From assembly GCA_004123355.1 (NCBI GenBank), contig SCHM01000002.1, forward strand, positions 9,521,569 through 9,585,568: a stretch of 64,000 bases of DNA. The letters are read 5' to 3'. The stretch is from Amphirosellinia nigrospora. Its lineage: Eukaryota > Ascomycota > Sordariomycetes > Xylariales > Xylariaceae. Below the pieces are notes generated by a model that saw only the letters and a program-made list of their open reading frames with translations, had not been told where the DNA came from and ran no database searches. Both the position numbers and the translations under genes were made by a program. Each line of letters starts with the position of its first letter. The first letter of the stretch is position 1. Positions 23,901 through 36,224 of this stretch are shown one piece after another.

Positions 23901-24381
23901 TGTGGAACAACCCACATTTGCTTGTTCTGGACGAGCCTACTAACTTCTTGGATCGTGATTCCCTTGGCGGTCTTGCTGTGGCTATCAGAGATTTCAAAGG
24001 TGGTGTGGTTATGATATCGCATAACGAGGAGTTTGTTGGCGCTCTCGCTACTGAACAGTGGCATATCAACGATGGTCGAATGACGATGAAAGGCAGCGCC
24101 GTTATCTCGACTGATCGCTTCGAGGATAGCAGGCCCGGTAGCGGACTCAACAGCGGCATCGCCAGTACTGCAGCCAGCAGTGTTGTGAATAGCGCTGTCA
24201 ACAGCGCCGTCAATAGTGGGGTTGAAGACAATACACCCCTGAAATTCAGGGCGAAGAAGAAGAAGAAGAAGACCAAGAAGGAGCTTAAAGAGCAAGAGGT
24301 ACGACGAAGGCTGCGCCATATTGAATGGCTCAATACCCCCAAGGGTACTCCTCACCCCCCGACACGGATGACGAAGAGTAG
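20982..24381 (+). CDS. tef3: Translation elongation factor 3 (eEF3), ABC-F ATPase
   Basis: Fungal-specific essential ribosome-bound ATPase that promotes E-site tRNA release. The start ATG at 20982 opens MPHSISPPIMVATNGDAL, typical for the family. HEAT repeats follow (DGGMVGCALDALADKGTVVR region), then a four-helix region and two ABC domains. The first domain has Walker A GRNGAGKST, signature LSGGWKMKLALARA and Walker B LLLDEPTNHLDVAN. The second has GPNGAGKST, SLSGGQKVKVVIAGAMWNN and LDEPTNFLDRD, with the chromodomain-like insertion between. A 55-nt intron (23590-23644) joins FQYEV to KWRGW. The lysine-rich tail KKKKKKTKKELKEQE is present. Three single-base deletions break the frame: near 21038 (C run), near 23767 (TT) and near 24357 (C run). 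Repairing the last gives the usual DTDDEE end at 24381 instead of 24388. In an essential gene these are almost surely sequence errors. Confidence 0.95.
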
Positions 24382-24388
24382 ACGATAG

Positions 24389-25050
24389 AAGCGTTCATGT
24401 TCTTTTCTTGTGTTTACAGACGAAACCGGAGGCACTTCAAATCCACCTAGTTACTTGTGTCTACAAGGTCTTTGTCGGCTAAATGTTGCACAAAAAGGGG
24501 TACACTTAGGACGGTCATGATAGATGCATAGAAGATTACTTTGTGGCGTTCACATAGACAGGGATTGGCGTAATGGGGGTTTGTCAAATTGATCAACATG
24601 GTAATGATTTGGACTATTGATAGATACGATGGGTAACATTACGTTACGTTTCTAGACCAATATAGCGGGGCGTGTCGCTTATAAATCCTCGGATTCGCTG
24701 ATGGAATGGGCTATGAGAAGAATTTTATTATTTACGGAACAATTATCAGTGTGTGTTGCCCATCCAGTGATCAGCGAGTCCAGTTCTTCCAGCGAACGTT
24801 TGGTCCATGATTGGGAAGATATATTTACCCGGGGACTTTATCCGGCATTCGAGCACAGTATACAAATCTCTCTTTGGCGAAAATCTTAACAGCGAAGAGG
24901 TTATTGGATGCAAACGTTTCATTTTCCGTTCTCATTTGATAGATGCCTAGGTATGATAAGCTTAAATAACCGAGTACCTTTACCCTAGTTTGCATATCAT
25001 CGGATGCCGTGACCAGGTCCGCCCGTTTCATTGCAGACGCAAAGGAGACC
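24389..25050. other. Intergenic region, no gene seen
   Basis: Downstream of elongation factor 3 and upstream of the GT25 gene. Nothing beyond short random frames. Confidence 0.5.
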
Positions 25051-26785
25051 ATGCTGCAACACCGGCGAACCATAATTACTATCTTCGCCGCCTTGTCGCT
25101 TGTGTATTTTATACGCTGCAGTCCAACTCGCCAGGTTATCGTCCGCCGTCGTGGGTCCGTCTAAGCCGGGATGATGACGATGTGTTGAATAGTACTCTTG
25201 GGGTGAGTTCCCTCTTACTGTTATTTATGGCTGGTGACGAGGATTTTGCGAGTGCGTAAGGGGTGTTCATGGGACTGATATGAAATGCCTTAGTTTGCGG
25301 AGATTTTCGTCATCAACCTTCCCTCGCGGCGAGACCGCCGAGATGCCATGGCAATGGCTGCTGTTGTGAGGTGCGTGCATAGACTTCTTACTAGAAATCA
25401 TTATCCTCCTAAATGGTTAGAGAACCAAGTTGCGGCTTACAACCTGATGGCTTATTTTTTACGACTACGTATGTTCTTTTGTCGGTCGCAAGTTGTCTAC
25501 TAGTTCTTCTAGACTATTCGATGGCGGTTGGTCGTGGGATATGACTGCCGACTGACACCCAAACCCGAAATCAGCAACTTGACCCTTACTTTCCTCGACG
25601 GCTTCACGGGAGATGGCGTGCCGACATCTCCATCCGTAGGGGAGAGTTCAGATAAGGAAACGGGGACGAAGCCCAGACCAGCTGGGGCACGCGGTTCATG
25701 GCGCTCTCACATGAACGCAATACAGATGGCGGTCGCCCAGGGGCTGGGCAGCGCCCTCGTGCTCGAAGACGATGTGGACTGGGATGTGCGGCTGAAATCG
25801 CAGATGGAGACGTTCGCGAGGGCGGCGCGCATGTGGCTGGATGTTGACGATGAAGCGAAGCGAAGGCGGATTTCAAGACTGCGAAACCATGGGCCGACAA
25901 AGTCACGACGACGAGTAATGGGGGACCTGGATCTCCCCTGTCTGAGGAAAAAGAGCAGCGGGATTTAAGAGCCAGGTCTCGGATAGGGCTGGGTCCTGAT
26001 CCGGCAGCGGATTCTAGGAGAGCGATAATGGAGGAATCTGGGCGGGATACGATCCCCTTGTCGCCAAACCTCCTCTCGAGTAATCCGGGGCGTAAAACAC
26101 ATACTGAAAGTCCCTATGGCGACGATTGGGACGTCATATGGCTAGGCCACTGCGGCGCAGATCTCCCGACACCGCATCAAGAGCCGGGACCATCTCCCAA
26201 AAAGAAAGTCTCGTCGTCGTCGTCGTTGTCGTCGTCGTCATCTACGATATCTATCCCCGACGACGTGACAGTGCCGGCACCAAAACACCTGAAACCACAC
26301 CCCTTCGCCCTACACGACAAGCTCGCCGAGGTCTACCCGCCGCACACGCGCGTCGTGCACGCCGTGAGTGGGAACGTGTGCAGTCTCGCATACGCAGTGA
26401 GCCAGAGGGGCGCGCGGAAGCTCCTGCGGCGATTCGCGCAGGAGGGGTTCGTGGAGCAGTGGGACCTGATGCTCCGGGACTACTGCATGGGAGAATACGC
26501 GGACGGGGGTGGTGAGAGAGGCAGCGATAGAGGAGAAGAGGGGGAAGATGGTGGTCCTCCCGTCTGCATCACGGTGCAGCCGCCGCTGATCAGCCACCAC
26601 TACGCGGGGAAGAGGGTGCGTCCGTCTCGGATATCAGGGGCCAGGGCGGTGGGCTTGCGAGGGGCAGGAAGGGGACGCCGTATGTGAGGCTCAGTGTACA
26701 GCAGAACTTGGGACGCTTGGGCGCTGGTTTGTCGGTAGTAGATCAGCTCCCTGACGACGGGATCCGTTGTGGTGAACGTCGTTGA
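25051..26785 (+). CDS. GT25-type glycosyltransferase, type II membrane protein
   Basis: Similar to LPS-type/collagen beta-galactosyltransferase family 25 enzymes found in fungi; probably Golgi. The start at 25051 gives MLQHRRTIITIFAALSLVYF, a membrane anchor. Exons join through introns 25203-25293 and 25371-25574 to give EIFVINLPSRRDRRDAM, then SNLTLTFLDGFTGDGVP. The catalytic core is GSWRSHMNAIQMAVAQG and ALVLEDDVDWDVRLKSQ, the acidic cluster acting as the DXD metal site. Later SPYGDDWDVIWLGHCG, a poly-Ser run coded by tcg repeats, YAVSQRGARKLLRRFAQEGF and VDQLPDD close the protein. Frame changes are needed near 25135, 25875 and 26617. Acceptor sugar unknown. Confidence 0.82.
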
Positions 26786-27165
26786 AAATGAGATTTTGGA
26801 AAGACTTAGATATATGGAGAGGAGAGGGGGCTTTTTTTTACATTTTCAAGAAGACGGTAGCCTCTGGAGACCGATACTCGCCAAGTTGAGCAGACATGAA
26901 TAGGTGAAGAGTGTTGATGGAATGAATTATACAATCAATTCATTCTTCTAAGATTATTATGCTAATTATGTTTAAAGGAGTGTAAGTATTTCCCTGCGCC
27001 GTTGCCCTCGTGCGAGCGATGCTGTCTAACGTAGTCAATGGTCATGTAATGATCGCCTTGCTTGGTCTAATGCAAATCCTTCTTCTTCTTCTTTTCCTCC
27101 CATAAGTCATCGTGTCCTGTATCCAATTATTCGTCATCGTGGTTCTCAATTAACACCCCCTAAAT
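26786..27165. other. Intergenic region between convergent genes
   Basis: Short AT-rich spacer between two 3' ends, with a (ttc)n run near 27080. Nothing else identified. Confidence 0.5.
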
Positions 27166-27618
27166 TCATGCCGAGGAAGGGCAAGTGATGGACCAAGAGC
27201 CCCAGGTCTCGCTGGCATCCGCAACATTGGCGCAGACACTGACGGCGGTGGCGACCTGTCCTTCAGTGCAGTTTGCGTCGGTGAAGATGTTGACTAATAG
27301 TTCATGTGAGTCGTCACGTTCGTGAGAGAAAAGCGGAGGGAGAGGAAGAAGGGTGAGAAGCTTACCACTGCAGCCCGCAGCGGCGGTCTCGAGATCTTCG
27401 AGGTCGACTGAGACGACGCCCGAGGGGTCATTTGTAAGTTGGTGGCATGTTCCGACGTCGGACTCGTCGACGGTGTAGAAGCCGTAGTTGAGGGCAGAGC
27501 AGCCCGTGGCGCCGAAGACGCGGAACTGGGCTAGACGGGCGCCATCGCGAGGGATCGCAACGGCGTTGGTGCCAACGGCAAGGGCAGAAACTGCGGCGAT
27601 GAGAGTGGCGAATTGCAT
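27166..27618 (-). CDS. Small secreted cysteine-containing protein
   Basis: Two exons (intron 27294-27365, joined as GCSGVNIF) give about 126 residues. Starting at 27618 gives a clean signal peptide, MQFATLIAAVSALAVGTNAV, with likely cleavage before or near AIPRDG; the upstream in-frame ATG (27651) would spoil it. The mature protein has six cysteines in GCSALNYG, GTCHQL, AGCSG, ANCTEG, VCANVA and TCPSSA, the last close to the C-terminus, compatible with three disulfides. No catalytic motif is seen. Size, export signal and cysteine pattern fit fungal secreted effector-like or cell-wall proteins; the function is unknown. The frame is intact. Confidence 0.78.
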   Translation of the reverse strand: MQFATLIAAVSALAVGTNAVAIPRDGARLAQFRVFGATGCSALNYGFYTVDESDVGTCHQLTNDPSGVVSVDLEDLETAAAGCSGKLLTLLPLPPLFSHERDDSHELLVNIFTDANCTEGQVATAVSVCANVADASETWGSWSITCPSSA

Positions 27619-30600
27619 GTTGACGGGTGTGTTGTGTTTATAGAGTTCCAAGTTGGGTTGGTGGAGTAAAGTGTGTGATGGAGTATTTAGTGAGTCGAAT
27701 GTCTGTTTAGTCTTGTTGTTGAGTGAGGATGATTAAGAGCTTGAATGAGAACTTGAAGGTTGGCAATGACAACTTTATATAAGTCAATTACACCGGCCAC
27801 GCTCAGTTACGTGATGTACCACGACCTGGGCCGAAGTGTCCCACAAATATCTCCATCCAATACGAAATGCAGTTCGCCATAGCCTCCCCCAATACGAAAT
27901 GCGGTCTACCACCTGAACCGACGACGATCACCGCATTTAGGGCCGTTGGTCAGTCGTTGGTCCTCCTCCGCGCCCGTGCTTTCTCGTATTGCTTCTTTGC
28001 TTGTTCCAGATAGGCAGGCCCACCACGCCGTCAACCCCCTGCTTGTTTACATCTATAAACCACAGGACCACGTACCTAGTACTATGTAGAGAGCAAACAG
28101 CTGCGCTACACGATTTATTATTCGCCCGCAGCTTTTCGGAAGTAACGAATTCTGGGTGTATCGTGGGGCTATAACCGCAACTACCGAGCAGCTCCACAAA
28201 TCCCTTGGAGACCCACATGGCGCGTCCCAGGATACATAGCCTGGACCCGGACAGTGCTGAACCGGAGTTGTGTTTTCGGGAGATATACATAGCACACGTA
28301 GTTAATTCCTTAGTTTTGCGGTGCCTTCATGATACATGTAGACGTGCAACTTACTTGGGAAATGTAGACAGAAAGACGCGCAGGGCCAGATTGAGTTTGT
28401 TACTTGCTCCGATCTAAGACTCAGTTGGCCCGGAGAATAATGCGAATAAGCATAATATATAAGGTTCATTAAGGTTAAAAAAGGCCCCAGATATCCAAGG
28501 CGTGTACTTACGTCATGGCCGGTCATTTACGGAATCACGGAATCCTGAACGGTTTCTCTTTACGTCTTAGTGGCGTCTGGTTATGGTGATACTGATGAGT
28601 AGGCATACGGACGTACAAGCCGGCGTAAAAGGCAGGTAGGACGAAAGTTCCACATCGTATACTGTACCGTAGACCTCGCATCCTATCGTAGTAGATGCTG
28701 GAAAGATTAGATGTATTGTGAAATAAAAACATCATAAGAAATAATACTAAAATATAGCGCTACAAGTTTTATACTATTAAAACATTTCATTATGGACAAT
28801 GGTGTTGATAGTATTATTGCGTGTTGAAGGAAGAAAATTCAAGCGACTACAAATTTAATATCTTGCATTGACCTTATTCCATCCTAGATATTGCCTCTTG
28901 TTGTACAATTGCTTCGCACGAGTCATGTAGTCACTTTGTTGAAGACATTAATAACCCAACGCCCAACGCGATCCAAGCAAGGGAAGGACGTCTAGGATGC
29001 ATCCTTGCCGTGGTCTAAGAGCATTGACTAAGCTGAAATCGGGTCATATTTTGCAAGGAATGTTACGAGGAACTACTATCTAAAAGAGCTGCGATTCGAC
29101 GTGATTATTCACCGCTATTTGCGCCCTGTAAGTCGGAAACAATGCAAACATCAAATAATACGAGGTACCCACGATGGTCTTGACGCAGCTACAAGGCACG
29201 TGACATCTCTGACAACATATTTTTCACTTCAGCCCAACTGCCCAACTCGGTCCATTATTCGATATTTGTCATACTATGAAGAGGGATGGTAACTTAAATC
29301 TCATAGCCTCGGAGACAGAAGCCGGGGGCTCTCGGGATTTATGATAACATCGTTCACAGCTAAAGTGAATGATAGACTATTACGTAGTACGACTTAGCTT
29401 TCCCTTCTAATAGTACCAGCCTTATATCCGTCTGGGTGAAATGCTTGGTGGAGTGGGTTTGTGCCATATTTACTTGTCCTTCCCCTTCAGGTCGGTTCTT
29501 TCATGCATTAGGTCCTGTCCATATTACTCCGTGTAACTGCTTCGTATATTTTCTTATCATGTGTCTCACCTAAGACTGGACACTCGTACCGCCAAATTTT
29601 ATTTTCACAGCCGCCAGGCCAGTCTTGAGTGGGGACAGAGCAGAATATCTACGAATTAGGGATGATTCGTAGACGGGAAGGAAGTGTGACGACGGCTTGT
29701 GCTCACGCACCTGGAACGTAGGACTCTGTTTAACTAATAATCTCTTTGGGCTCTATAGAGTCTCTAGTTTCCAAAACACAACCTCGCCCTTTGCTCTTAG
29801 ACGAATACAGAGGATTTATCTCTTCCGGCCGTACATTCCTCGGGAGGGGTCCGTGCTACATGATGATATTATGACTGATACCCCTTCTATTTCCCTTTGT
29901 GTGTCTCGGATCTCGAGAAGAGGGTCGGAGATTTTTCGGCCCTCTGGAGCTTTGTGGCACGTGGTTCTATGTTTATTGACAGGAACATATTGGTACAATA
30001 ATGGCAGTCGAGAAGCATTCTCTCACAACCTGGAAATAGGCCAATATTTTTTCGCTGCCAAATATTTTCCCAGGAGCTAATCAGGACATGAGCTCCTTCC
30101 GCGCCTCTTGTCCAGTTTGGTCATCACGAACGCTCTAGCATGGCTTGCATCGATGATCTATTCAAGCCATCTTAGTCCATTCTCTGGCGACCTGGACGTA
30201 CGAGGTGATGGCTTGTTAGACTTCCCGATCACGTTAGGGAATTACAACCAACTGTGATATAAGTGTCACGAGACACGCGCCTGGAGCTCCCCATAAAACG
30301 ACCGAGGATTCTGTATACATTAATCCACAAATGTGGTTACACACCTCCGCGCAACAAGTGTTTACGACCCGTGTATACCAAACTTCTGACAGTAGACATT
30401 GCCATATCCTATACATTGTCTTTAACCTCGCTCTGGCGTCCTCGTGTATGCTATACGACTATTTGGTTGGATAACCTCGCCCTGATTACCTCGCGGAGGT
30501 TTCGCAGACTCACCTTAATCGGCGTTCTCTCTAAACCTTTCTCGTGACCCTTTGGGTGTGGGTTCACGAACTCCACACCAAGCTCGCGCTAAAATGCCCT

Positions 30601-32350
30601 GGGTTCTCAGTATGTTTTGAGGAATGACTATAATAGGGTACTGCTGTCTTCCCATGTATTTTCTGACCTTTCTAGCCCTATAGTGTCGTGCCCAGCTTCG
30701 ATAGCCATCAGTGGCGATGACTGTATTGTCTGAAAGGTCAGCAGATCACTAACTATAGGCAGAGGCGTCATCGAACAGGGACTGTAACACTGCTATAACT
30801 ACGAACTGTTGGAAGATAGAAAGTATTCAAGCCGAGCACTTCACCGCAACAGAAGGAGCTCGAGTAAGATCGCTATCAAGAAGCTCGAGTGTGTAAGCAA
30901 CCTAACGAACTTAATATTTAGAGCTGATTTGTGCTAGTAAAGTTAACTGATGAGAGAGCTGCAAATAGATTCAGCCTTTCCTAAGCTTCGCCTCCCCGAC
31001 ATAGAGCGAAAGCTGTTTAATCGGTAACTAAATCTTAAATACAGAGTTTGTGGTTTACGCACTCAAGCTTCTCGATAGCAGTCCACGCCGTATGAATACT
31101 CTACACAACTTAAGAGAAGATAAGGGAAGGAGGTTAACGGCTGGCAAGGACAGCAGTCAATGTGTCATAGTTCATACTGCCGGTGTTTCCTGCATGACCT
31201 ATTATTATTGCACAAGGAAGAAAAGCGCCATCTATAGCTAGAGTCTATCGCTTAGTTATATCCACACACGAACCAGAGGCCCGTGCCGATTTACCGGGGT
31301 TATTTCGTAGCTGTCAGGACCTTCGTGTGAGCCACCATGTGGCACCTGTTGTTGCGCGAGGGTCTTAATGACACCTTTGGGCTATTACCAGCTGGATAAA
31401 CAGACCGCCGTCCTTTTGTCAGTCCCAGCGAGGTAGTGCTAGAGATCTACGAAGGTGGTGATGGTGTTGCCAGAGCGGCGTGCCTAACTGTAGTGTTCCG
31501 TAACCCGACGGGTAGTGATGAGAGCGATAAGTTCCAGGGGCCTCCTTTTCATAGTTATCTACTACATATAAATTTATTCGTAGAAAATTTTAGATTGAAT
31601 TGCCCTGACAATTCGATTTACAGAGAATTCAAGATAGAGTTCGGCGACAAAGCTTTCCATTTTAGCAATGACTTGCTTTCATAACCTCAAGTACCGGGCA
31701 TATTTTCACTTGCCCTCGAGTAGTATAGTATACGCATGTAATGGAAGACTGAAAACTATAATAGTAGATGGCAGCAATATGATGACACCCTAAGAAAAGT
31801 ATACTTGAGAAAGGGTTTGCTCGGATTTTCATCACTCAGGCGAAATGGGTAAGAATAGAAAAAAAATCGAGAATCCCGGGAACTGAAGTAGCATGGACAT
31901 AGCAGACTCCTGCGGGTCAGATGAGGAATATTTTGTAGTATTTGACTTGACAATAGACTAAACTTCGACTTAGCCCAAGAAAAGTCAGAGGTGTTAACTT
32001 TTAGACATAGGCTGAACCATGTAGATGTAAAAAAATAGATTTTTTGGAACATTTCTTTTTCTTGCCGCACATGTAATATGGCAGCTCGTCTTGATAAATC
32101 TGTCTGGGTATGATGCTGAAATTCTAAGTTCTATATACTGCGCTAAATCTCCGAGTAGCGTTCAAAGCCAGCCTTGAGCCTCGATGAGTGCGCCGGCTGG
32201 ATCAAGTCAGACGTGCCTAATGATTACAGTTCATCATCTGCTTGCTATTCGACAGCTTCGCTTGATGGCACTTGTAAAATATCATTGTTTCCTAGCAACG
32301 CCGAACTCAAGATGTTGTAAAGCTCACGTTCATGAATGAGACATTATGGC
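27619..32350. other. Second gene-poor block with degenerate repeat
   Basis: About 4.7 kb with only short random open frames. It is AT-rich around 28.7-29.3 kb and 31.5-32.1 kb, and shares a degenerate repeat with 18.9-19.1 kb. A second short match, ctaaaccttt-ctcgtgac near 30528-30547, resembles 19279-19299. Reverse transcriptase, integrase or transposase motifs are not visible. The start of the block upstream of 27618 should contain the secreted-protein promoter. Confidence 0.5.
29685..29970 (+). repeat. Dispersed degenerate repeat, copy 2
   Basis: Carries the actaataatctctttggg block (29731-29749) with partly conserved flanks relative to copy 1 at 18885: gacggcttgtg upstream and ctagtttcc downstream, then tttcggcc...tctgg..tgtggcacg. 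Spacing between shared blocks differs, so one or both copies have insertions or deletions. Ends are approximate. Confidence 0.45.
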
Positions 32351-34149
32351 TTATTCAACCTGCTTTTCGCAGCCAATGCGCCCAAGCAGTTCCTTCCGGT
32401 CACTATGTCCAGGGAGACTGACTGCGGAGGAGGACGCCGCTCTTTTTACGCCGGTTCGACGCTCCCATCCTTTCAGGTCGATGGATTCTACACCCACCTC
32501 CTCCTCAAGTGGCTGAGCTTCTTCATATTCGTATTCCGCCTCCTCGCTCTCCACCTCATCATCACTGCGAGGGTCATCGGCCGAACCCCCTCTCAGGACT
32601 CTTACAGCCACTCGAATGATCATAAAAAACCAGAAGATCGTAATGACCTGAAGGCCAAGTAATGTGTATAGGAAGCCGTATACCACCGACTGAGAGAAGC
32701 ATAGTGCCCCTTCGGGGTTTTTGAATGGCTCCAGCCAGTGATACCATCCGTCAGGAATAGGGATCGGTCCTTTTAAATTGGCGTTGTTTCCATAGAAGCA
32801 GCCAATGGGCATTATGTTGATGGCATCCCTCCAGACGCTCCAGCATACCATGTTATAAAACAAGTGTCGAGCGAAGAACCACGAGACCATGAACATTCCG
32901 AACATGACGTCGCATAGCATCGAAAAGCCTAAATACTTGAGGCATTTTGCGAGCTAATGGGTCCATTAGTAAAACGGGATGAGTCAGGCAGAGGTGTAAA
33001 CAAGGGTCTGAGGCTAGGACTTACAGGGAGGAAAATGTCCACAATGTCCATCAACACAAGAATCAATACGCCAACACGGGTGTGATGATAATAGTACGAG
33101 GCTGTCATCAGCGCAATGGTGATGAAATGGTGAGTGAGCATCTGCCAGTGGTCTTTACGGCGTTCTTCAATGTGAATAACCAGAACTTGCTGCAGCCAGA
33201 ACGCCCATTGCCCCAAAAAGTAAGCTTTGACAAGGCCAGTTACCTCCCGGTTGGGCCAGCCGGTCCATAATTCTCTCATGTCCATAAAAGAGGGTGAATT
33301 GTAGTATAAGTACTATCGTAGCGGTTAGCCATCGCTTTTGGATGCGGTAGAGACTGATACGGTTATAATATAGATGGAACGGAAGGAAATATGAACATAC
33401 CACGCCGAAGGGCCAGAAGAAAGAATAGTAGACAAGCAGCCAGGCTTGTTCAGAGAATCTAGTCATATCCTTCCTTTTTTCCAAGCCCCAATGTTTAGCT
33501 AATGGAGCAAAGACATGTTCCATCAATCCGGCTCTGAGCCCAGTGAAGAGAACAATGCAGAAAGAGATGAAGTAGTAATCATCACCGCCAACGGCATACT
33601 CTCCGGATTTTGGATCATGATAGGATAGGGTGAAAAATTTGAGCGTGTGAGGTCGCGCCTTCGGGATGAAAATGTGAGTGAGAAATATGAGAGCTATTAG
33701 ATTAAAGGACAACCCTGTAGAGAAATTCGCTAGTTAGCTAATTCGATCAGGCCAAGGCGTCGAGCACTATGCCCGTCTGCCATTGAGATTACACCATCAT
33801 GATGAGCTCAAGTTTGACTGGAAGAAGATTCTTTTTCGACATGAAAACGATATGGGGCGGACCTACCTATCTGATTATCTAAAAGCCAGCGTGTTAAACT
33901 CTTGATGGTGCCATCTCCTTTTCTCTTGACCCTTCTTATCAAGACTTTATTGTTGCTGGTTTGCATATAGAGTGGGCCATTCATAGAATTGCGTGACTGA
34001 AGGGATGGCCTTCTTGTATTTGGAGTGGTGGGCGTCTTCAGCCTCTCGACCTTGAGTTCCCTAGGAATAGCATTGATATCTAGCGTTAAGCGAGGACCGG
34101 TATCGGTGACATCGTTTGACGGCGGCGGCGACGGTGACGTATCGGCCAT
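32351..34149 (-). CDS. LAG1: Ceramide synthase (Lag1/Lac1 family, TLC domain)
   Basis: ER enzyme that N-acylates sphingoid bases with fatty acyl-CoA. Four exons (introns 33715-33866, 33313-33400, 32954-33024) join in phase to 495 residues with no frameshift. The start at 34149 (MADTSPSPPPSNDVTDT) gives a cytosolic N-terminus, then several membrane helices (LSFNLIALIFLTHIFI; LLVYYSFFWPFGV). The conserved YNSP..MRELWTGWPNRE precedes the Lag1 motif: WQMLTHHFITIALMTASYYY with the paired histidines, then VLMDIVDIFLPLAKCLKYLG with the paired aspartates. The acidic C-terminal tail (DDEVESEEAEYEYEE) is typical. A start at 34269 is also open. Which fungal paralogue (LagA or BarA type) is uncertain. 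Confidence 0.93.
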
Positions 34150-36224
34150 ATTGGGCGTATGAGAGTATAGCTGCGGCTGAATACAATCGATAGCGCTGCT
34201 AGTAGAAGAAGGCAGCACGGATTCCCAGGACGAGGGGAATCTCAAGCGCTTTGATACTACACAGGCCAAGTGTTGGGAGCAGACGACGATATGGCGTTAC
34301 GACTAGGGTCCGGGATCGTGCGCAAGATTCTCTTTAGGCGGAACCCTCGAGAGAAGACAAAGCGGGCGCCGCAACGATGCTCAGGTGGGTACGGTGGTGA
34401 GAGCGTTGCCGCTGTTGGGTGCTACCGTCTCGACGAGCGGGCAAGGAAGAAGTTTCGAGACAACACACCGCACACAGCCCACAACCCACTACACACAACG
34501 AGGTGTGCCGTCGACGAGGATGTTTAAACAGCACCCTGGGAAGAACAGCTGGGCTGGGCTGGGCTGGTAGGTCGCAGGTCGCAGGTCGCGGGTCGCAGGT
34601 CGCAGGCCGCAAGTAATGTGCAAGATCTCGAGATTCGGTACTGTGGAAACTTGTGTGGGAATATTGGGATAGGGATATGGATATGTTGAGAGCTGGGAGC
34701 CGAGACCTTGGGCAGGTCGTGGACCGTGTCCAGCCAGCTGTGGTTCGCTCTTGAGTTTCTTAAGTTGTGATAGGCGAATTTCGCAACCGAGCGGATGAGT
34801 TTTGCAAGCTTGCGATCCGGTGGTACCCTAGAGCACCTTGCACCAATGGCATTGCATGATTGGGGCGGTGAGCTGAAGATTGGCAGGGGACGTCCGTGGA
34901 AGCACTTCCTAGTCGGGCTGTAATGGGGCCTGTAATGGGTTTCCCGTCGGTACAAGGACCCTGGCAAGCATCTGCGCTAGATGGCAAGTACCCCATGGCG
35001 CACCACTTTTGCTCTTGCTTTTGCTTTTGCTTCGGGAGGAGGGGCTCGCTATTCGAGTTTCCCCTGACCATGGCGGGGGTTTTGATGCCGACCTGCTGTA
35101 GGTCATGTTACCTATCGAACATCACCTGGGCAGTTGAAACTACTTTCCGAAGTTTATTTTATTCCGTACCCGTACCACCTCGAGGGGCCGGAAACGGTCT
35201 GTGGGTTACCGATGAAGAAATGACGTGTACGCACTGGCATCATCTTCTCCAAGTACTGCAACACTACGGGGCATTGCGCAGTCCTCTATAACTTATACTA
35301 TGTAGATAGCAGTAGTTCTTTGCCTAGTAACAGGAGCTTACTAGATTGGTAGTTTGAACTTTTACTCTTCCCCTTTTCAAGGTTCCCCGCAGTGGTCGTC
35401 GGCAGCTTGCGCTGCATAAGGCAGCCATTAGTCCAAAAGAGGCCACACACCTGCATACACTATACGAAACGATCGAACGCCTACGTACGGGAATGGGTTT
35501 GTGAACCAATGACGTGTCTAAGTTTGCACACGCTTCAAGGTTGTTTGGATGCTAGCAAGTTATTCGACCTTTGAAAAACAGCAATGATAAAGACGAGCTT
35601 AGCTTATATATATATCTGCTGGACCCTTGATTGGAGATGCTACTTCAACGTAATTGACCATACCTTTGTAGGAATTAGTTTGAGCTCCAATCAAAGACCT
35701 ACCTACTATGTATTGGACGTAGGTCTCAGTTAGTACTGCATTCTCCGATCATTGTCTCACCGTGATCCCAGCAAAGCAACCAAACGAAACGTCGGGTTAC
35801 ACCCGCGCGTTTTAGACCTCACATGTTGAGCTATAATCCCTGCATGCCGGCAAAGGTGGCGCGCCACAGCGTGGCTTATTACTTTGGTCACCGGAGCAGT
35901 TTTAACCGAGGCTGTGGCTGTTTAAACCCCTCTACCAATACAGTGTGGAAACACTTCTAACACAGGCCGCATTCAATCAACGTGACGCCACCATTTATTT
36001 CCCTCTGTGTGTATGACAAACTTGACACAGCCTTAGTTGTCTCGTGCTAGGCAGCTCCCTCAACTTCCTCCGTTCACCTATTTGATCCTCCGTCCACGAT
36101 CCTACAACAACCATCCGCTACGTTTCCATCGCGAAAAGTCCACTCCTCGGACTGACCATCAAGCGCACCACAGAATCGCGAGTAGAAAGACAAGCAGTCA
36201 AGCGACTCCGTTACGCAAGTCACC
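34150..36224. other. Divergent intergenic region with tandem repeats
   Basis: Lies between the 5' ends of ceramide synthase and the BAX-inhibitor gene, so it holds both promoters. It contains a gctgg pentamer run (about 34549-34567), a 7-bp tandem repeat (34571-34612) and a gctttt-type run near 35010-35030. No gene recognised. Confidence 0.5.
34571..34612. repeat. 7-bp tandem repeat, six units
   Basis: Six consecutive heptads of gtcgcag with one or two substitutions, immediately after a gctgg-rich stretch. It lies about 420 bp upstream of the ceramide synthase start. Confidence 0.85.
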
